Positions 46,101-57,540 of a stretch of 64,000 nt of DNA are shown in pieces; positions within the stretch are counted from its first letter, which is position 1, and every line of letters starts with the position of its first letter. The stretch spans positions 1-64,000 of the forward strand of contig JAUCBJ010008996.1 in the NCBI GenBank assembly GCA_032718475.1, given 5' to 3'. A program made the translations under genes and the position numbers. This DNA is from Nemertoderma westbladi (taxonomy: Eukaryota; Xenacoelomorpha; Nemertodermatida; Nemertodermatidae). The notes beneath the pieces are model-generated. The model saw only the letters and a program-made list of their open reading frames with translations. It was not told the DNA's origin and searched no databases.

Positions 46101-48578
46101 GTGAAAAAGAAACCACATAAATGGCATTTATGATTGAAGTGAAATAGAACCCACAGAAATGACAGCATTTCTGAGGGTAGTGAAAAAGAACCCACAGAAA
46201 TGACAGCATTTCTGATGGAAGTGAAAATGAAACCACATAAATGGCATTTCTGATCGAAGTGAAAAAGAACCCACAGAAATGACAGCATTTCTGATGGAAG
46301 TGAAAAAGAACCCACCGAAATGACAGCATTTCTGATGGAAGTGAAAAAGAAAGCACATAAATGGCATTTATGATTAAAGTGACACAGAACCCACAGACAT
46401 GACAGCATTTCTGATGGAAGTGAAAAAGAAACCACAGAAATGACAGCATTTCTGATGGAAGTGAAAAAGAACCCACCGAAATGACAGCATTTCTGATGGG
46501 AGTAAAAAAGAAACCACATAAATGGCATTTATGATTGAAGTGAAAAAGAACCCACAGAAATGACAGCATTTCAGAGGCAAGTGAAAAAGAACCCACAGAA
46601 ATGACAGCATTTCTGATGGAAGTGAAAAAGAAACCACAGAAATGACAGCATTTCTGATGGAAGTGAAAAGGAACCCACCGAAATGACAGCATTTCTGATA
46701 GGAGTAAAAAAGAAACCACATAAATGGTATTTATGATTAAAGTTAAAAAAAACCCACAGAAATGACAGCATTTCAGAGGCAAGTGAAACAGAACCCACAG
46801 AAATGACAGCATTTCTGATGGAAGTGAAAAAGAAACCACAGAAATGACAGCATTTCTGATGGAAGTGAAAAAGAAACCACATAAATGGCATTTATGATTG
46901 AAGTGAAAAAGAACCCACAGAAATGACAGCATTTCTGATGGAAGTGAAAAAGAAACCACATAAATGGCATTTATGATTGAAGTGAAAAAGAACCCACAGA
47001 AATGACAGCATTTCAGAGGCAAGTGAAACAGAACCCACAGAAATGACAGCATTTCTGATGGAAGTGAAAAAGAAACCACAGAAATGACAGCATTTCTGAT
47101 GGAAGTGAAAAAGAACCCACCGAAATGACAGCATTTCTGATGGGAGTAAAAAAGAAACCACATAAATGGCATTTATGATTGAAGTGAAAAAGAACCCACA
47201 GAAATGACAGCATTTCAGAGGCAAGTGAAAAAGAACCCACAGAAATGACAGCATTTCTGAGGGAAGTGAAAAAGAACCCACAGAAATGACAGCATTTCTG
47301 ATGGAAGTGAAAAAGAAACCACATAAATGGCATATATGATTGAAGTGAAACAGAACCCAGAGAAATGACAGCATTTCTGAGGGTAGTGAAAAAGAACCCA
47401 CAGAAATTACAGCATTTCTGATGGAAGTGAAAAAGAAACCACATAAATGGCATTTCTGATCGAAGTGAAAAAGAACCCACAGAAATGACAGCATTTCTGA
47501 TGGAAGTGATAAGAACCCACTGATATGACAGCATTTCTGATGGAAGTGAAAAAGAAACCACATAAATGGCATTTATGATTGAAGTGAAAAAGAACCCACA
47601 GAAATGACAGCATTTCTGAGGGTAGTGAAAAAGAGCCCACAGAAATGACAGCATTTCTGATGGAAGTGAAAAAGAAACCACATAAATGGCATATATGATT
47701 GAAATGAAACAGAACCCACAGAAATGACAGCATTTGTGATGGAAGTGAAAAGGAACCCACAGAAATGACAGCATTTCTGAGGGAAGTGAAAAGAACCCAC
47801 AGATATGACAGCATTTCTGATGGAAGTGAAAAAGAAACCACATAAATGGCATTTATGATTGAAGTGAAAAAGAACCCACAGAAATGACAGCATTTCTGAG
47901 GGTAGTAAAAAAGAAACCACATAAATGGCATTTATGATTGAAGTGAAACAGAACCCACAGAAATGGCAGCATTTCTGAGGCAAGTGAAAAAGAACCCACA
48001 GAAATGACAGCATTTCTGAGGGTCGTGAAAAAGAACCCACAGAAATGACAGCATTTCTGATGGAAGTGAAACAGAACCCACAGAAATGACAGCATTTCTG
48101 AGGGAAGTGAAAAGAACCCACATATATGACAGCATTTCTGATGGAAGTGAAAAAGAAACCATATAAATGGCATTTATGATTGAAGTGAAAATGAACCCAC
48201 AGAAATGACAGCATTTCTGAGGCAAGTGAAAAAGAAAACCACAAAAATGACAGCATTTCTGAGGGTAGTGAAAAAGAACCCACAGAAATGACAGCATTTC
48301 TGATGGAAGTGAAAAAGAAACCACATAAATGGCATTTATGATTGAAGTGAAACATAACCCACAGAATTGACAGCATTTCTGAGGGTAGTGAAAAAGAACC
48401 CACAGATATGACAGCATTTCTGATGCAAGAGAAAAAGAAACCACAGAAATGACAGTATTTCTGATCGAAGTGAAAAAGAAACCACAGTAATGACAGCATT
48501 TCTGAGGAGGCAAGAGAAATAGAACCCACAGATATGACATTTATGATCGAAGTGAAAAAGGACCCACAGAAATGACAT
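43165..48578. repeat. 38/41-bp satellite with higher-order structure (left part)
   Basis: Two related units alternate: about 41 bp (ACCCACAGAAATGACAGCAT, TTCTGATGGAAGTGAAAAAG) and about 38 bp (ACCACATAAATGGCATTTAT, GATTGAAGTGAAAAAG). The 38-bp type is spaced at about 79 and 203 bp in the middle (for example near 45,264, 45,343, 45,547, 45,833, 45,911 and 46,114), giving a higher-order period near 282 bp. Many minus-strand frames up to 509 codons exist, but they reflect low-stop AT/GA-rich repeats. The array is cut at 48,578 by a BEL/Pao insertion and resumes at 54,543. Confidence 0.95.
48574..48578. other. 5-bp target-site duplication (left copy)
   Basis: GACAT here and again at 54,538-54,542 flank the BEL/Pao element. 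Five bases is the size known for this superfamily. Confidence 0.8.
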
Positions 48579-48893
48579 TGTGCCGACGTTTATAGACTCC
48601 TTTCCTACTTATAGACTGTGCCGACGTTTATAGACTCCTTTCCTACTTATAGACTTAAAGACTCCTTAACTACAGTAGAGATATATAATGGACCTTGATT
48701 ATATGCTTTATGGCCTTATTGCACACATACCGTACTTACCTACCGGTACAGTACAAAATGCCTTCTTACCTGTCATGCCTGTCAGTCTGTATGCCGACCT
48801 ACCTGCCGACCTATTATATTTCAGTACTTATTATATTATACAGTCCACAAGTTATGCCTACCTTTTCTCTTACCAACCTTTGGCGTTGCCACA
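48579..48893 (+). repeat. 5' LTR of the BEL/Pao element
   Basis: Begins TGTGCCGACG and ends GTTGCCACA. The last 47 bp (48,847-48,893) recur at 54,491-54,537. Its first 38 bp are tandemly duplicated (48,579-48,616 and 48,617-48,654). The bases right after the LTR include TTCGAACC, the complement of the conserved tRNA T-arm, but they lack the usual TGG start of a primer site, so a PBS is not proven. Confidence 0.8.
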
Positions 48894-49131
48894 CTCTTCG
48901 AACCGGATTACTGCGATGAACCTTTCGATTTCACCTTACCGGTATACTGTAACAGTATAAACTCGATCAACATCCTCGGAATTTCATACTTGGATAACCG
49001 TTAACAGTACGTCCTGCCATTTTACATTCCTTTACCGGTACAGCAATCGGCCTACACTTTACCTACCGAACCTCCATAACGGTAACTGATGTGGTATTCG
49101 GTACCGGTATTATAGAATAGCCTACCTAATT

Positions 49132-52100
49132 ATGTCAGATTTCGAAAACGATACCACATTGCCAGCTACCGGTACACCGCCTACCGGTATCCCGGAAGTT
49201 GCCAATTTAAGGCTGCAATTAGATACAGAACGTACGCGCTGTAGACGTTTTATAGCTGATTTGAGTGCTGTCCGTGACCTTGGAGATAGAGCCGACTCGG
49301 ATGACCTCGCCTATAGGATCAACCGACTTGAAACTCAGCGTTCTGCCTTGAACCATGTAATTTCACAAACTTTAGAAGTCGATACCGACAGCCAGTTTGG
49401 GGAAGGGAGTACCCCAAATCGGGCTGGACATGCGCCCCTTGATCGTGTTATCTTTGATCAGATGGATGAGTTGTTGTTTAAGTCACAGCGTCTCCTTACT
49501 CGTCTCGATCGTGCCTCAGACCGCACTGATAATAATTCAATATCTTCATCAGACTCTAGGCCGCAGGAACATATTCAAGGCCTACCTAAAATTCAGGTAC
49601 CTCGTTTTAATGGAGATTTTATTCAATGGCGCCCTTTTTGGGACCAATTCAGTGTATTAGTGCACGAAACCAGCCTACCAGATATTAAGAAATTCGTGTA
49701 CCTCCGCCACTCTCTACAGGGTGAAGCTAAGGATGCCCTAGCTGGCATATCTGCTTCTGCCTGCAATTACCAGCTTTCCATTGATCTTTTGAAACAAAGA
49801 TACGGGAATCCGCATCATCTTATTGGGTTGTATGCATCCCGAATTTGTAGCCTGCCTGCTATCATAGCTAATGATGTAGGTTCCTTTCGTAGGACTATTG
49901 ATATATTCCAGGGTTCTCTCCGCGAAATTCAGACACTGGCCTCTGAGATTGAACCTTCCAGCCAGCCACAAAATAGTACCCAATCCTCTGGATTAACTTC
50001 TTTATTACTGGCCCCATTGCTCATTCAGAAGCTTCCTAATGAGGTTGTACTTGAATGGAACCGCAGCCATACTACTGATCGTTTTGATCTAACTGAGCTT
50101 CTTAAGTTTGTTCGTATAGAGCTGGAAACTCGAGAGGCTATGGCCTTTAAACCTCCAAATAATTCTACCCCCAAACCTACTGCAGATTCTAAGCAGAGAT
50201 TTTCCAGCCATAATCGTATTGAATTTCAGCGATCTACTGTATCTGCATTGCCTGTCTCTGAACGTCATTCTTGCCTAGCCTGTGGTGGTAAACCACATAG
50301 TATGAAACTCTGTTCTGCCTTCCTAAGTAAATCACCGGAAGATCGTTCAGCTTTAATTAGATCTTCACATTTGTGCCATAATTGCCTTGGTCCACATAAA
50401 ACTGCCAGTTGCCCTTCAACCGCCAAATGTCGCAGTTGTGGTAAATCTCATCACTCCTTATTATGCTATAGTCAGAAATCAGGCGTGTCTAGTTCTTCTG
50501 CCGCCAATACCACTAATAGTCGACCTGATAAACCTATTAGCTATCAACCGCCTACTTCTTGGCAACCTAGTTCAGCATCCATTGATCCCGCAAATTCGGC
50601 TACAGACTTGGAACCTTATACTGTATTTGTTAAGATAGCAAGGGCTTTTATTTCTTCGCCAAACTCAGACACTGGTGTTTGGATTCATGTGTATCTCGAC
50701 GATGGGTCCAAACGTTCCTATATTCGTGGTAGCACTGCCTCTCATATTGGTCTACCTGCTAGCCAGTCCCGTACCTTAACCACCGGATCCTTTGGGGAAC
50801 AGGTATATTCTCAACTATCCCATTGTGTATCCTTTGACCTAAGGAGTACTTTCTCTCCACAACCTATCACATTGATGGCTTGGACCACTGAGAGACTTTG
50901 TCCAGACATGCGACAGGAACGTCTTCTATACCTTCCCAGTCAGATCGCTCATCTTGGTCCTTGGGCCGATTCTTTTGATGGGAACAACCGCACCATCGAC
51001 CTCATGATCGGAGCTGATCAACTTTGGTCAGTAACTGGTCAACCTTTGATAGTTCCAGGTTTACCTACTGCCATATCTACCTTTTTTGGTTATGTCCTTT
51101 CTGGACCAATGAATTCTTTATCTAATATTGACCATATATCTAGTCCTTCACTCTTTGTTTCCGAGTTGGATGACGATATTACTCGACTATGGAGCCTTGA
51201 GTCAGTTGGTATCAAGGAATACCCAATTGAATCAGATCCTGCTTATACTGTACCTTGCCGTTCTCAGGAAAATCCCTTGCGGTATCAGGTCTGCCTTCCC
51301 TTTAAAAGCAGCCGTCGCCCTACCTGTAATCGTTCCTTTGTAGAACGTTATCAGCCTCATGTAATATCTAAACTAACACCTAGCTTATCTACCATCTATT
51401 CCGAAAAAATACAGAAGCTCCTCATTGATGGTATTGCTGAGAAGGCATCTACCCCTCCAGATGTTGGCTTCTACCTGCCCCACCATAGTGTATCCACGCC
51501 TAAGTTTCGTGTAGTCTTTAATGGATCTAGCACTGACTGCAAAGGTGTCAGTCTCAACTCTTGCTTAGATCCTGGCCCCAACCTTTTGGCCCCATTGACT
51601 GATATACTACTTCGCTTTCGTCTTCGCCCATTTATTGTAGTGGCTGATGTAGTCGCAGCCTTCCACCAGGTCGAACTTCACCCCTCAGATAGACTTTGGG
51701 TTAAGTTTCTTTGGAAAGGTGGATATTACCAGTTCAAACGTGTCCCTTTCGGATTGGCATCTAGTTCCTATCACCTTCATTCTACCGTTCTATCCCATAT
51801 CTACCAGAATGCTGATCCCACCTTTGCCCGCCAGTTGGTTGAATCACTCCTTTGTGATGATGTTGTCTGGAGTGGAGATTCCCAATACGAAGCAGACAAG
51901 TTCCTTCATGATTCTGTTTGTCTGTTTAGCAATGCTGCGATGGAGCTTAAGGTCATTGATTCCCCTTGTAAGGTTCTTGGCCTATCATTAGATCCGACAC
52001 TTGACATAATCTATGTTAATACTAGTGTTATCAAACCACCCACCATCTTTAACCGCCGGGAACTGCTTCGTTCTCTAGCCAAAGTCTTTGACCCTCTTGG

Positions 52101-54438
52101 TTTATTGTGTCCTTGGACTATTCGCCCCCGTCTTCTACTTCAACGTTCCTGGAAAGTGGGTGGAGGTTGGAATACTCCTTTACCTATTGATTTACAATCT
52201 GAGTGGTTGTCCTGGTCTAAAGAAGCTGACCAGATAGTTACTTTTCCAAGGTGTGTTCATATCACCCCATCCTCTCACCTTCACATATTTTGTGATAGCT
52301 CATCTCATGCCTATGGTTTCTTGGCATATGTTGTCCAGCCTAGACTTCAGTCTTTCTTGTATTACGGCAAATCTCGTGCAGCACCTTTGAAGCCAACCCA
52401 CTCAACCCCTCGTTTAGAACTACTGGCTGCCCTTATTGGTGCTCGATTCCTCCACCATGTGCAATCAGCTATCGTTCAACCAGACCATGTGCATCTTTGG
52501 ACTGATTCCTTGTGTGTCCTCTATTGGATCCGTAAAGGTGTTGCGAAACGGGATGTCTTTGTATCCAACCGCCTCCAAGAGATTGCGACTCTTTCTTTAC
52601 CAACCCAATGGCGATATGTGCCTACCACCTTGAATCCTGCTGATTTACCTTCCCGTGGCACCCATCTTTCTACACTGTGCAACAGTGATTTGTACCGCCA
52701 TGGTCCTGCTTACATCACTGAACCTGAAAGCCATTGGCCTCAAGTTCCCACGCCACCGCCTCAACTTCTTACAGTAGAAGTTCCTGATCCATTATTGGAT
52801 TGCCCTATTGATATTTCACGTTTCTCCGACATTACCCATGCTATACGTGTTGCGGCTTGGGTTTTTCGTTTTGTGTCCAATACCCGACCGGGTTCCTGCC
52901 CAGTTTCTGGATTTCCCTGGGCAACTGAGCTGACTCATGCTTTACACTTCCTAATTCGTGTTGAGCAACATAAATATTTCGCTGGGGAAGTCACATCCCT
53001 TACCAAGAATCCTGATCAGCTGATCACTAGGAGTTCCCCACTTTGGCGATTTCACCCTCTCCTGAAAGATGGAATCCTTGTATTTATACCTCGGACTGGT
53101 GAGATCCCATTAATATTGCTTCCCCAACGTAGCCACTTAACATACCTTATTGTTCAGCAAACCCACCAAGTCCTTCAACACCAAGGCCCTGAGGCAACAT
53201 TGTCTCAGATTCGTATCCGCTATTGGATACCTAAGGGTCGCTCCTTGGTCCGTAAGATTGTCCATGGATGCCCTCGTTGTCAACGCTATCGTGCTGTTGC
53301 ATACAAACCCCCTGAATCAAGTCTGCCATCATTTCGTTCTACTGCTTTAGCTCCCTTCCAGACTACTGGTATTGATTTTTTGGGACCTCTTTATACTACT
53401 GGGAAAGTCAAGGTTTGGGTAGCCTTATTCACTTGTGCCTGCATTCGTGCTATCAGCCTTGAACCTGTTGACAATCTTAAGTCACAATCTGCATATCTTG
53501 CAGTGCGTAAGTTTCTTGCTCGCCGGGTCCCACCTTTTCAGATGGTAGAGTTCCGCTCTGATAATGCCAAGACGTTTCTTTCCCTCAGTACCATGCGCTT
53601 CCCATCTCATGTCATTACTTGGAGATTTATTCCTGCCCGCTCGCCACATTGGGGTGGCTATTGGGAGCGTCTGGTTCGTTCTGTGAAGACCTGCCTTCGA
53701 ACTGTTTGTCACGGTACTGTTCTATCTCGGCCTGAACTGGATGCCTTCCTCGCTGAGACGGAGTCGGTTCTTAACCAGAGGCCACTTACTGCTGCTTCAT
53801 CCGATCCATCTGATCACCCTCCCATAACACCTGCCAACTTTATCTATGGTGCTCCACCTCCTGTATCAACTGTTGATGCTGATGCCATAGATGCACCTCT
53901 GATTCGCTCTGCCTTGTATAAGCGTGATAAAGCCAACCGCCTTTTTTGGAAGCTGTGGTCGCATGACTATCTGTCCTCTTTGCGCACTTGGCGCACTGCT
54001 GGTAGTGGTCATGGCAAACTACCCGCCATTGGTGACATTGTATTCGTTCGCGAGTCTCTTCCCAAGGGCCGTGGCTGGACTCCCCGCGGCCAATGGCCAA
54101 TTGGCCGCATCACCCAAATCTTTATTGGGAAAGATGGTTATCCACATTCTGTTGAACTAAAACTCCGTGGCCGTACGACAACTCGCGCTGCGCACTTGCT
54201 TGTACCACTCGAATGTGACTCGCCTTACATTTACAACCGTGACCGTGGGGGCTTGCATCAGCCAGCCACTCATGGCTCTCCCAACCGTGGGGGCACTACT
54301 GTTGTTGACTCGCACCACCCCCTACCCATCAATTCGGCGCCACCTGGGGACAATCATGAAGTTTCTGCACCCCACCCATTGGATGTGTCTCCAGGCATCT
54401 ACCCCTCCAGATGTTGGCTTCTACCTGCCCCACCATAG
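49132..54438 (+). CDS. BEL/Pao gag-pol polyprotein, intact frame
   Basis: 1768 residues. The gag part has IQVPRFNGDFIQWRPFWDQF (about 153-172), typical of the DUF1759 region, then zinc knuckles CLACGGKPHSMKLC (about 382) and CHNCLGPHKTASC/CRSCGKSHHSLLC (about 417-446). The retroviral-type protease motif is LDDGSKRSYI (about 520). RT shows VVADVVAAFHQV (about 835) and the catalytic LCDDVV (about 907). RNase H has FCDSSSHAYG, RLELLAAL and WTDSLC (about 1052-1128). Integrase has an HHCC zinc motif (about 1345-1384) and the DDE acids in GIDFLGP, FRSDNAKT and GGYWERLV. A DUF5641-like tail lies near 1655-1695. The last 14 or so residues come from the displaced RT fragment read in another frame, so the native C-terminus is altered. 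It encodes particle, replication and integration functions of the element. Confidence 0.95.
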   Translation: MSDFENDTTLPATGTPPTGIPEVANLRLQLDTERTRCRRFIADLSAVRDLGDRADSDDLAYRINRLETQRSALNHVISQTLEVDTDSQFGEGSTPNRAGHAPLDRVIFDQMDELLFKSQRLLTRLDRASDRTDNNSISSSDSRPQEHIQGLPKIQVPRFNGDFIQWRPFWDQFSVLVHETSLPDIKKFVYLRHSLQGEAKDALAGISASACNYQLSIDLLKQRYGNPHHLIGLYASRICSLPAIIANDVGSFRRTIDIFQGSLREIQTLASEIEPSSQPQNSTQSSGLTSLLLAPLLIQKLPNEVVLEWNRSHTTDRFDLTELLKFVRIELETREAMAFKPPNNSTPKPTADSKQRFSSHNRIEFQRSTVSALPVSERHSCLACGGKPHSMKLCSAFLSKSPEDRSALIRSSHLCHNCLGPHKTASCPSTAKCRSCGKSHHSLLCYSQKSGVSSSSAANTTNSRPDKPISYQPPTSWQPSSASIDPANSATDLEPYTVFVKIARAFISSPNSDTGVWIHVYLDDGSKRSYIRGSTASHIGLPASQSRTLTTGSFGEQVYSQLSHCVSFDLRSTFSPQPITLMAWTTERLCPDMRQERLLYLPSQIAHLGPWADSFDGNNRTIDLMIGADQLWSVTGQPLIVPGLPTAISTFFGYVLSGPMNSLSNIDHISSPSLFVSELDDDITRLWSLESVGIKEYPIESDPAYTVPCRSQENPLRYQVCLPFKSSRRPTCNRSFVERYQPHVISKLTPSLSTIYSEKIQKLLIDGIAEKASTPPDVGFYLPHHSVSTPKFRVVFNGSSTDCKGVSLNSCLDPGPNLLAPLTDILLRFRLRPFIVVADVVAAFHQVELHPSDRLWVKFLWKGGYYQFKRVPFGLASSSYHLHSTVLSHIYQNADPTFARQLVESLLCDDVVWSGDSQYEADKFLHDSVCLFSNAAMELKVIDSPCKVLGLSLDPTLDIIYVNTSVIKPPTIFNRRELLRSLAKVFDPLGLLCPWTIRPRLLLQRSWKVGGGWNTPLPIDLQSEWLSWSKEADQIVTFPRCVHITPSSHLHIFCDSSSHAYGFLAYVVQPRLQSFLYYGKSRAAPLKPTHSTPRLELLAALIGARFLHHVQSAIVQPDHVHLWTDSLCVLYWIRKGVAKRDVFVSNRLQEIATLSLPTQWRYVPTTLNPADLPSRGTHLSTLCNSDLYRHGPAYITEPESHWPQVPTPPPQLLTVEVPDPLLDCPIDISRFSDITHAIRVAAWVFRFVSNTRPGSCPVSGFPWATELTHALHFLIRVEQHKYFAGEVTSLTKNPDQLITRSSPLWRFHPLLKDGILVFIPRTGEIPLILLPQRSHLTYLIVQQTHQVLQHQGPEATLSQIRIRYWIPKGRSLVRKIVHGCPRCQRYRAVAYKPPESSLPSFRSTALAPFQTTGIDFLGPLYTTGKVKVWVALFTCACIRAISLEPVDNLKSQSAYLAVRKFLARRVPPFQMVEFRSDNAKTFLSLSTMRFPSHVITWRFIPARSPHWGGYWERLVRSVKTCLRTVCHGTVLSRPELDAFLAETESVLNQRPLTAASSDPSDHPPITPANFIYGAPPPVSTVDADAIDAPLIRSALYKRDKANRLFWKLWSHDYLSSLRTWRTAGSGHGKLPAIGDIVFVRESLPKGRGWTPRGQWPIGRITQIFIGKDGYPHSVELKLRGRTTTRAAHLLVPLECDSPYIYNRDRGGLHQPATHGSPNRGGTTVVDSHHPLPINSAPPGDNHEVSAPHPLDVSPGIYPSRCWLLPAPP

Positions 54439-54482
54439 TGTATCCACGCCTAAGTTTCGTGTAGTCTTTAATGGATCTAGCA
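54393..54482 (+). repeat. Displaced 90-bp copy of the element's RT region
   Basis: Identical to 51,443-51,532 and in the same orientation. It supplies the stop codon of the gag-pol frame and is followed by 8 bp of filler (AGGATCTA) and then the 47-bp LTR remnant. Confidence 0.95.
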
Positions 54483-54490
54483 AGGATCTA

Positions 54491-54537
54491 ACAAGTTATG
54501 CCTACCTTTTCTCTTACCAACCTTTGGCGTTGCCACA
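54491..54537 (+). repeat. Truncated 3' LTR remnant
   Basis: These 47 bp match the end of the 5' LTR (48,847-48,893) and stop at the CA terminus next to the right GACAT duplication. About 268 bp of LTR are missing. Confidence 0.85.
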
Positions 54538-54542
54538 GACAT

Positions 54543-55049
54543 TATTTCTGATCGAAGTGAAAAAGAAACCACAGAAATGACAGCATTTCTTTGGAAGTGA
54601 AAAAGAACCCACAGAAATGACAGCATTTCTGATCGAAGTGAAAAAGAAAGCACATAAATGACAGCATTTCTTTGGAAGTGAAAAAGAACCCACAGAAATG
54701 ACAGCATTTCTGATCGAAGTGAAAAAGAAACCACAAATATGACAGCATTTCTGATGGAAGTGAAAAAGAACCCACAGAAATGACATCATTTCTGATCGAA
54801 GTGAAAAAGAAACCACAGAAATGACAGCATTTCTGAGGCAAGAGAAAAAGAAACCACAGAAATGACAGCATTTCTGAGGGAAGTGAAAAAGAACCCGCAG
54901 AAATGACAACATTTCTGATCGAAGTGAAAAAGAACCCACAGAAATGACAGCATTTCTGATGGAAGTGAAAAAGAAACCACATAAATGGCATTTATGATCG
55001 AAGTGAAAAAGAATCCACAGAAATGACAGCATTTCTGTGGGAAGTGAAT
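54543..55049. repeat. 38/41-bp satellite, right part
   Basis: Same units and orientation as at 43,165-48,578. A shorter variant (GCATTTCTTTGGAAGTG) occurs twice near the left edge. Confidence 0.93.
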
Positions 55050-55580
55050 ATTACTTATGGAGAACTTACCTTTAGTATTCTGACAACAACTCCGATATCG
55101 AAATAAGACAAAGTGAATTATATTTCATCGTTCCACATGTACAGTACATATAATCCTACAATACCGGTAACGTTTCAAAGGGGGGAGTCAACCAGATGTT
55201 AATCCTACTATAATTATTAGTTCATTCGAATGTACAAGTTTATAGTCATCCTAGTAAGCTTATGCCTATGTACCGAACTAGGAAGGCCTTCAGAGGATTC
55301 CAGATAATGATCACTACATAGAAAAGGCCTTTAGTAGAAAATGGGCTTCATCCTTGCATCAAGCACATGGCGACGGATGAAATAATGGTAGCGGTATGAT
55401 AACCTTGCTTACTCTATTCTGGGAAATTTTCATCTGCCGTTGTTCCAACTCATAGATATACTGTACTACAGTATATAGCGATGCTATATTCTATCATAAA
55501 CGCATACATCAAATGCGTGGCGAAAGGCGACTGGGTGTAACTTTTCGCCGTATCCGTATGCATTTGCCGTATCCGCATTT
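55050..55580. other. Intergenic DNA, no gene seen
   Basis: No recognisable feature. The sequence GCCGTATCCG recurs near 55,550-55,580 beside the next element. Confidence 0.45.
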
Positions 55581-56183
55581 GCCGCTATCTTTTGTCAAAA
55601 TAAACAATGCAGGACAGGTCCAGGATGAGTGACAGCCGGTGTCCGCCAGCCCCGGGATGCGCCAGCAGTGCAGTACCTATTAACCAGTTAACTCTTCTTG
55701 ACGCCGCTTGGAAAACTAACCAACCGTGATTTATTTTTGAACTGTTTTTCCACCAACCTGGCTATAGAATGTTGTTGGTTGCTACAGTATATGGCACTAA
55801 CATAGTATAGACTGATAGAAGCAGCAATGAGAATGCTAAGGGAATAAACATTCGCACAGATATTGAAAACCGTCGTGTCAGTCTGTCCTTCTTTGTGAAT
55901 TTATTAACATATAATATACCTTTACTTTCGCTGTTTCGGGGCCATTATATAGTTAACCATATGCAGCCAAGTGCCAACAAGTCCAACCTAGTGCCAGTTA
56001 AGTCAAACCACGTGTCAGCGAGTGCAGCCGGGTGCCAGTAATTAATCTAAGTCCAACCGGGCGGCCAGGTGTCAGTTAGTACAATAAAACAAGCGCTGTG
56101 GCGCATCCCGGGGCTGAACGGACATCATCTGTCACTCATCCTGGACCTACAATGTTTATTTGCCATTAGGTAGCGGCAGCCGC
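55581..56183. mobile_element. Inverted-repeat element with about 85-bp arms
   Basis: The left arm has AATAAACAATGCAGGACAGG, GTCCAGGATGAGTGACAG and CCCCGGGATGCGCCA. The right arm (about 56,098-56,183) has the complements TGGCGCATCCCGGGG, CTGTCACTCATCCTGGAC and ACAATGTTTATT. The middle has repeated GTGCCA/GTCCAAC motifs (55,965-56,080). No coding capacity. Confidence 0.75.
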
Positions 56184-57540
56184 ACTCTTTAAATCATATC
56201 GCTTTTAAGTAGGCCTACCTGTCTTCAGTCTGCATGTGTGCTATGCACTTCTTACTGGTCCGCACCCCCCTGTCTCGTAAAGTTACGTAATTTTACGAAA
56301 AGAAATGTAATTGAATTTTGCTTGAAGACTCTTGGTTTGAGGGTACTTGAAATTACATGTGTTCATTGGTTGGAGGGTTATTTCAATTACCGTACATGGT
56401 GAAGTGTTCATTGTTTACTTATTTTATTCTTCATATTTGAAGAATAATGGTGAATGTTGTTATAATTATTATTCTGTGCTATGCCCGTTTTCCAAATGTA
56501 TGTATATTTGTGTGGGTGTGGGGTGGGGGGGGGGGGGGATAATAAATTAATCTCAACTGGCCACATTTACATTATTAATAAAATTGCATGAAATTACATT
56601 TGAATTTATTCAATAAATATGTTTATGTTACAAATGATTTATGCGGTGCAGTAGTTCAAAAGGGACTGTTACACACTAGACTGGGCCAAATATATAGGTA
56701 AAAAATAATTGTTTTCTTAGATTTGTATATAAGTTAAAGTTATACATATTGTTCCTTTTTCGCTAAATAAATGATCATGGCAAATTTGCATGAAATTAAA
56801 TTTTAATTTAGTCAATAAATTTGTTTATGTTACAAATGATAAAGGGGTAGTTCACACAGTTACACAAAAATATAGGTAAAACAGGCTCATTCGCCCTGAA
56901 ATAGTCAATTTAGTAGGTGTAAAGTCTAAACACACACCTTCAAAGTACAGTAGAGTGATATGATCGAGTTTTTCCACAAAGGATAAGGCCAAGTGAACTC
57001 TATCATGGAAGACTGAATCGGCCTATGCCTTTTGTGCACCAACTCAATAACATTATAAACTCTTTTGAGGTGTTTTCACTTTACACAAACTTATTATATT
57101 GCAAGTCGAATGAGCATGTTGTAAATTATCTAAGGTTTTGTATTTGGTGATAAGTCTCTAATTTCATATCATGTTAAGCCGGCCTGCACCTCTTGGGAAA
57201 TATCTCAGGAACTACAGTAGGCCCTACAGTACTGTAATCACTACAGTATTAATTTGAAGGTGCATTTGAATTTGATTTAGTGTACATTAGAAGTGTCATA
57301 TTTAGTGGTTATGTATAAATCGATGTGACGCGATGATGTTGAATTGAACATGACAAAGCCTTTTGTACAATATCTTCAACATTATTCACTCTGCTACTAT
57401 TTTGAAAGTGTCTAAACACCGACATCGATCATTGTGGACTAAATAAGTGACCAACAAGTGATGGCTGGCATAAGTACTGAAGAAGTATCATTGACACGAG
57501 ATATTAATTCGATCACTAAGATGGGATTTGCATAAAGTTT
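56184..57540. other. Intergenic DNA with a local duplication and G tract
   Basis: A G run is at 56,525-56,538. A segment with TTGCATGAAATTA and TGTTTATGTTACAAATGAT occurs at about 56,580-56,650 and again at about 56,785-56,845, a diverged local duplication. No gene is seen. Confidence 0.45.

Larger units (their letters stand above)
48579..54537 (+). mobile_element. BEL/Pao LTR retrotransposon, defective 3' end
   Basis: A 5,959-bp insertion in the 38/41-bp satellite, flanked by GACAT duplications. It has a 315-bp 5' LTR (TG...CA, 48,579-48,893), a leader (48,894-49,131), one intact gag-pol frame, a 90-bp displaced duplicate of its own RT region (54,393-54,482) and only the last 47 bp of the 3' LTR (54,491-54,537). 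The order protease, RT, RNase H, integrase and the sequence motifs place it in BEL/Pao. There is no envelope gene. The intact ORF and 5-bp duplications suggest a fairly recent event. Confidence 0.92.

Noticed and set aside
43182-48578. Many minus-strand frames rich in Phe, Cys and Leu, up to 509 codons
   Set aside because: They are translations of GA-rich satellite units of 38 and 41 bp, lengths that do not keep frame. Composition is not protein-like.
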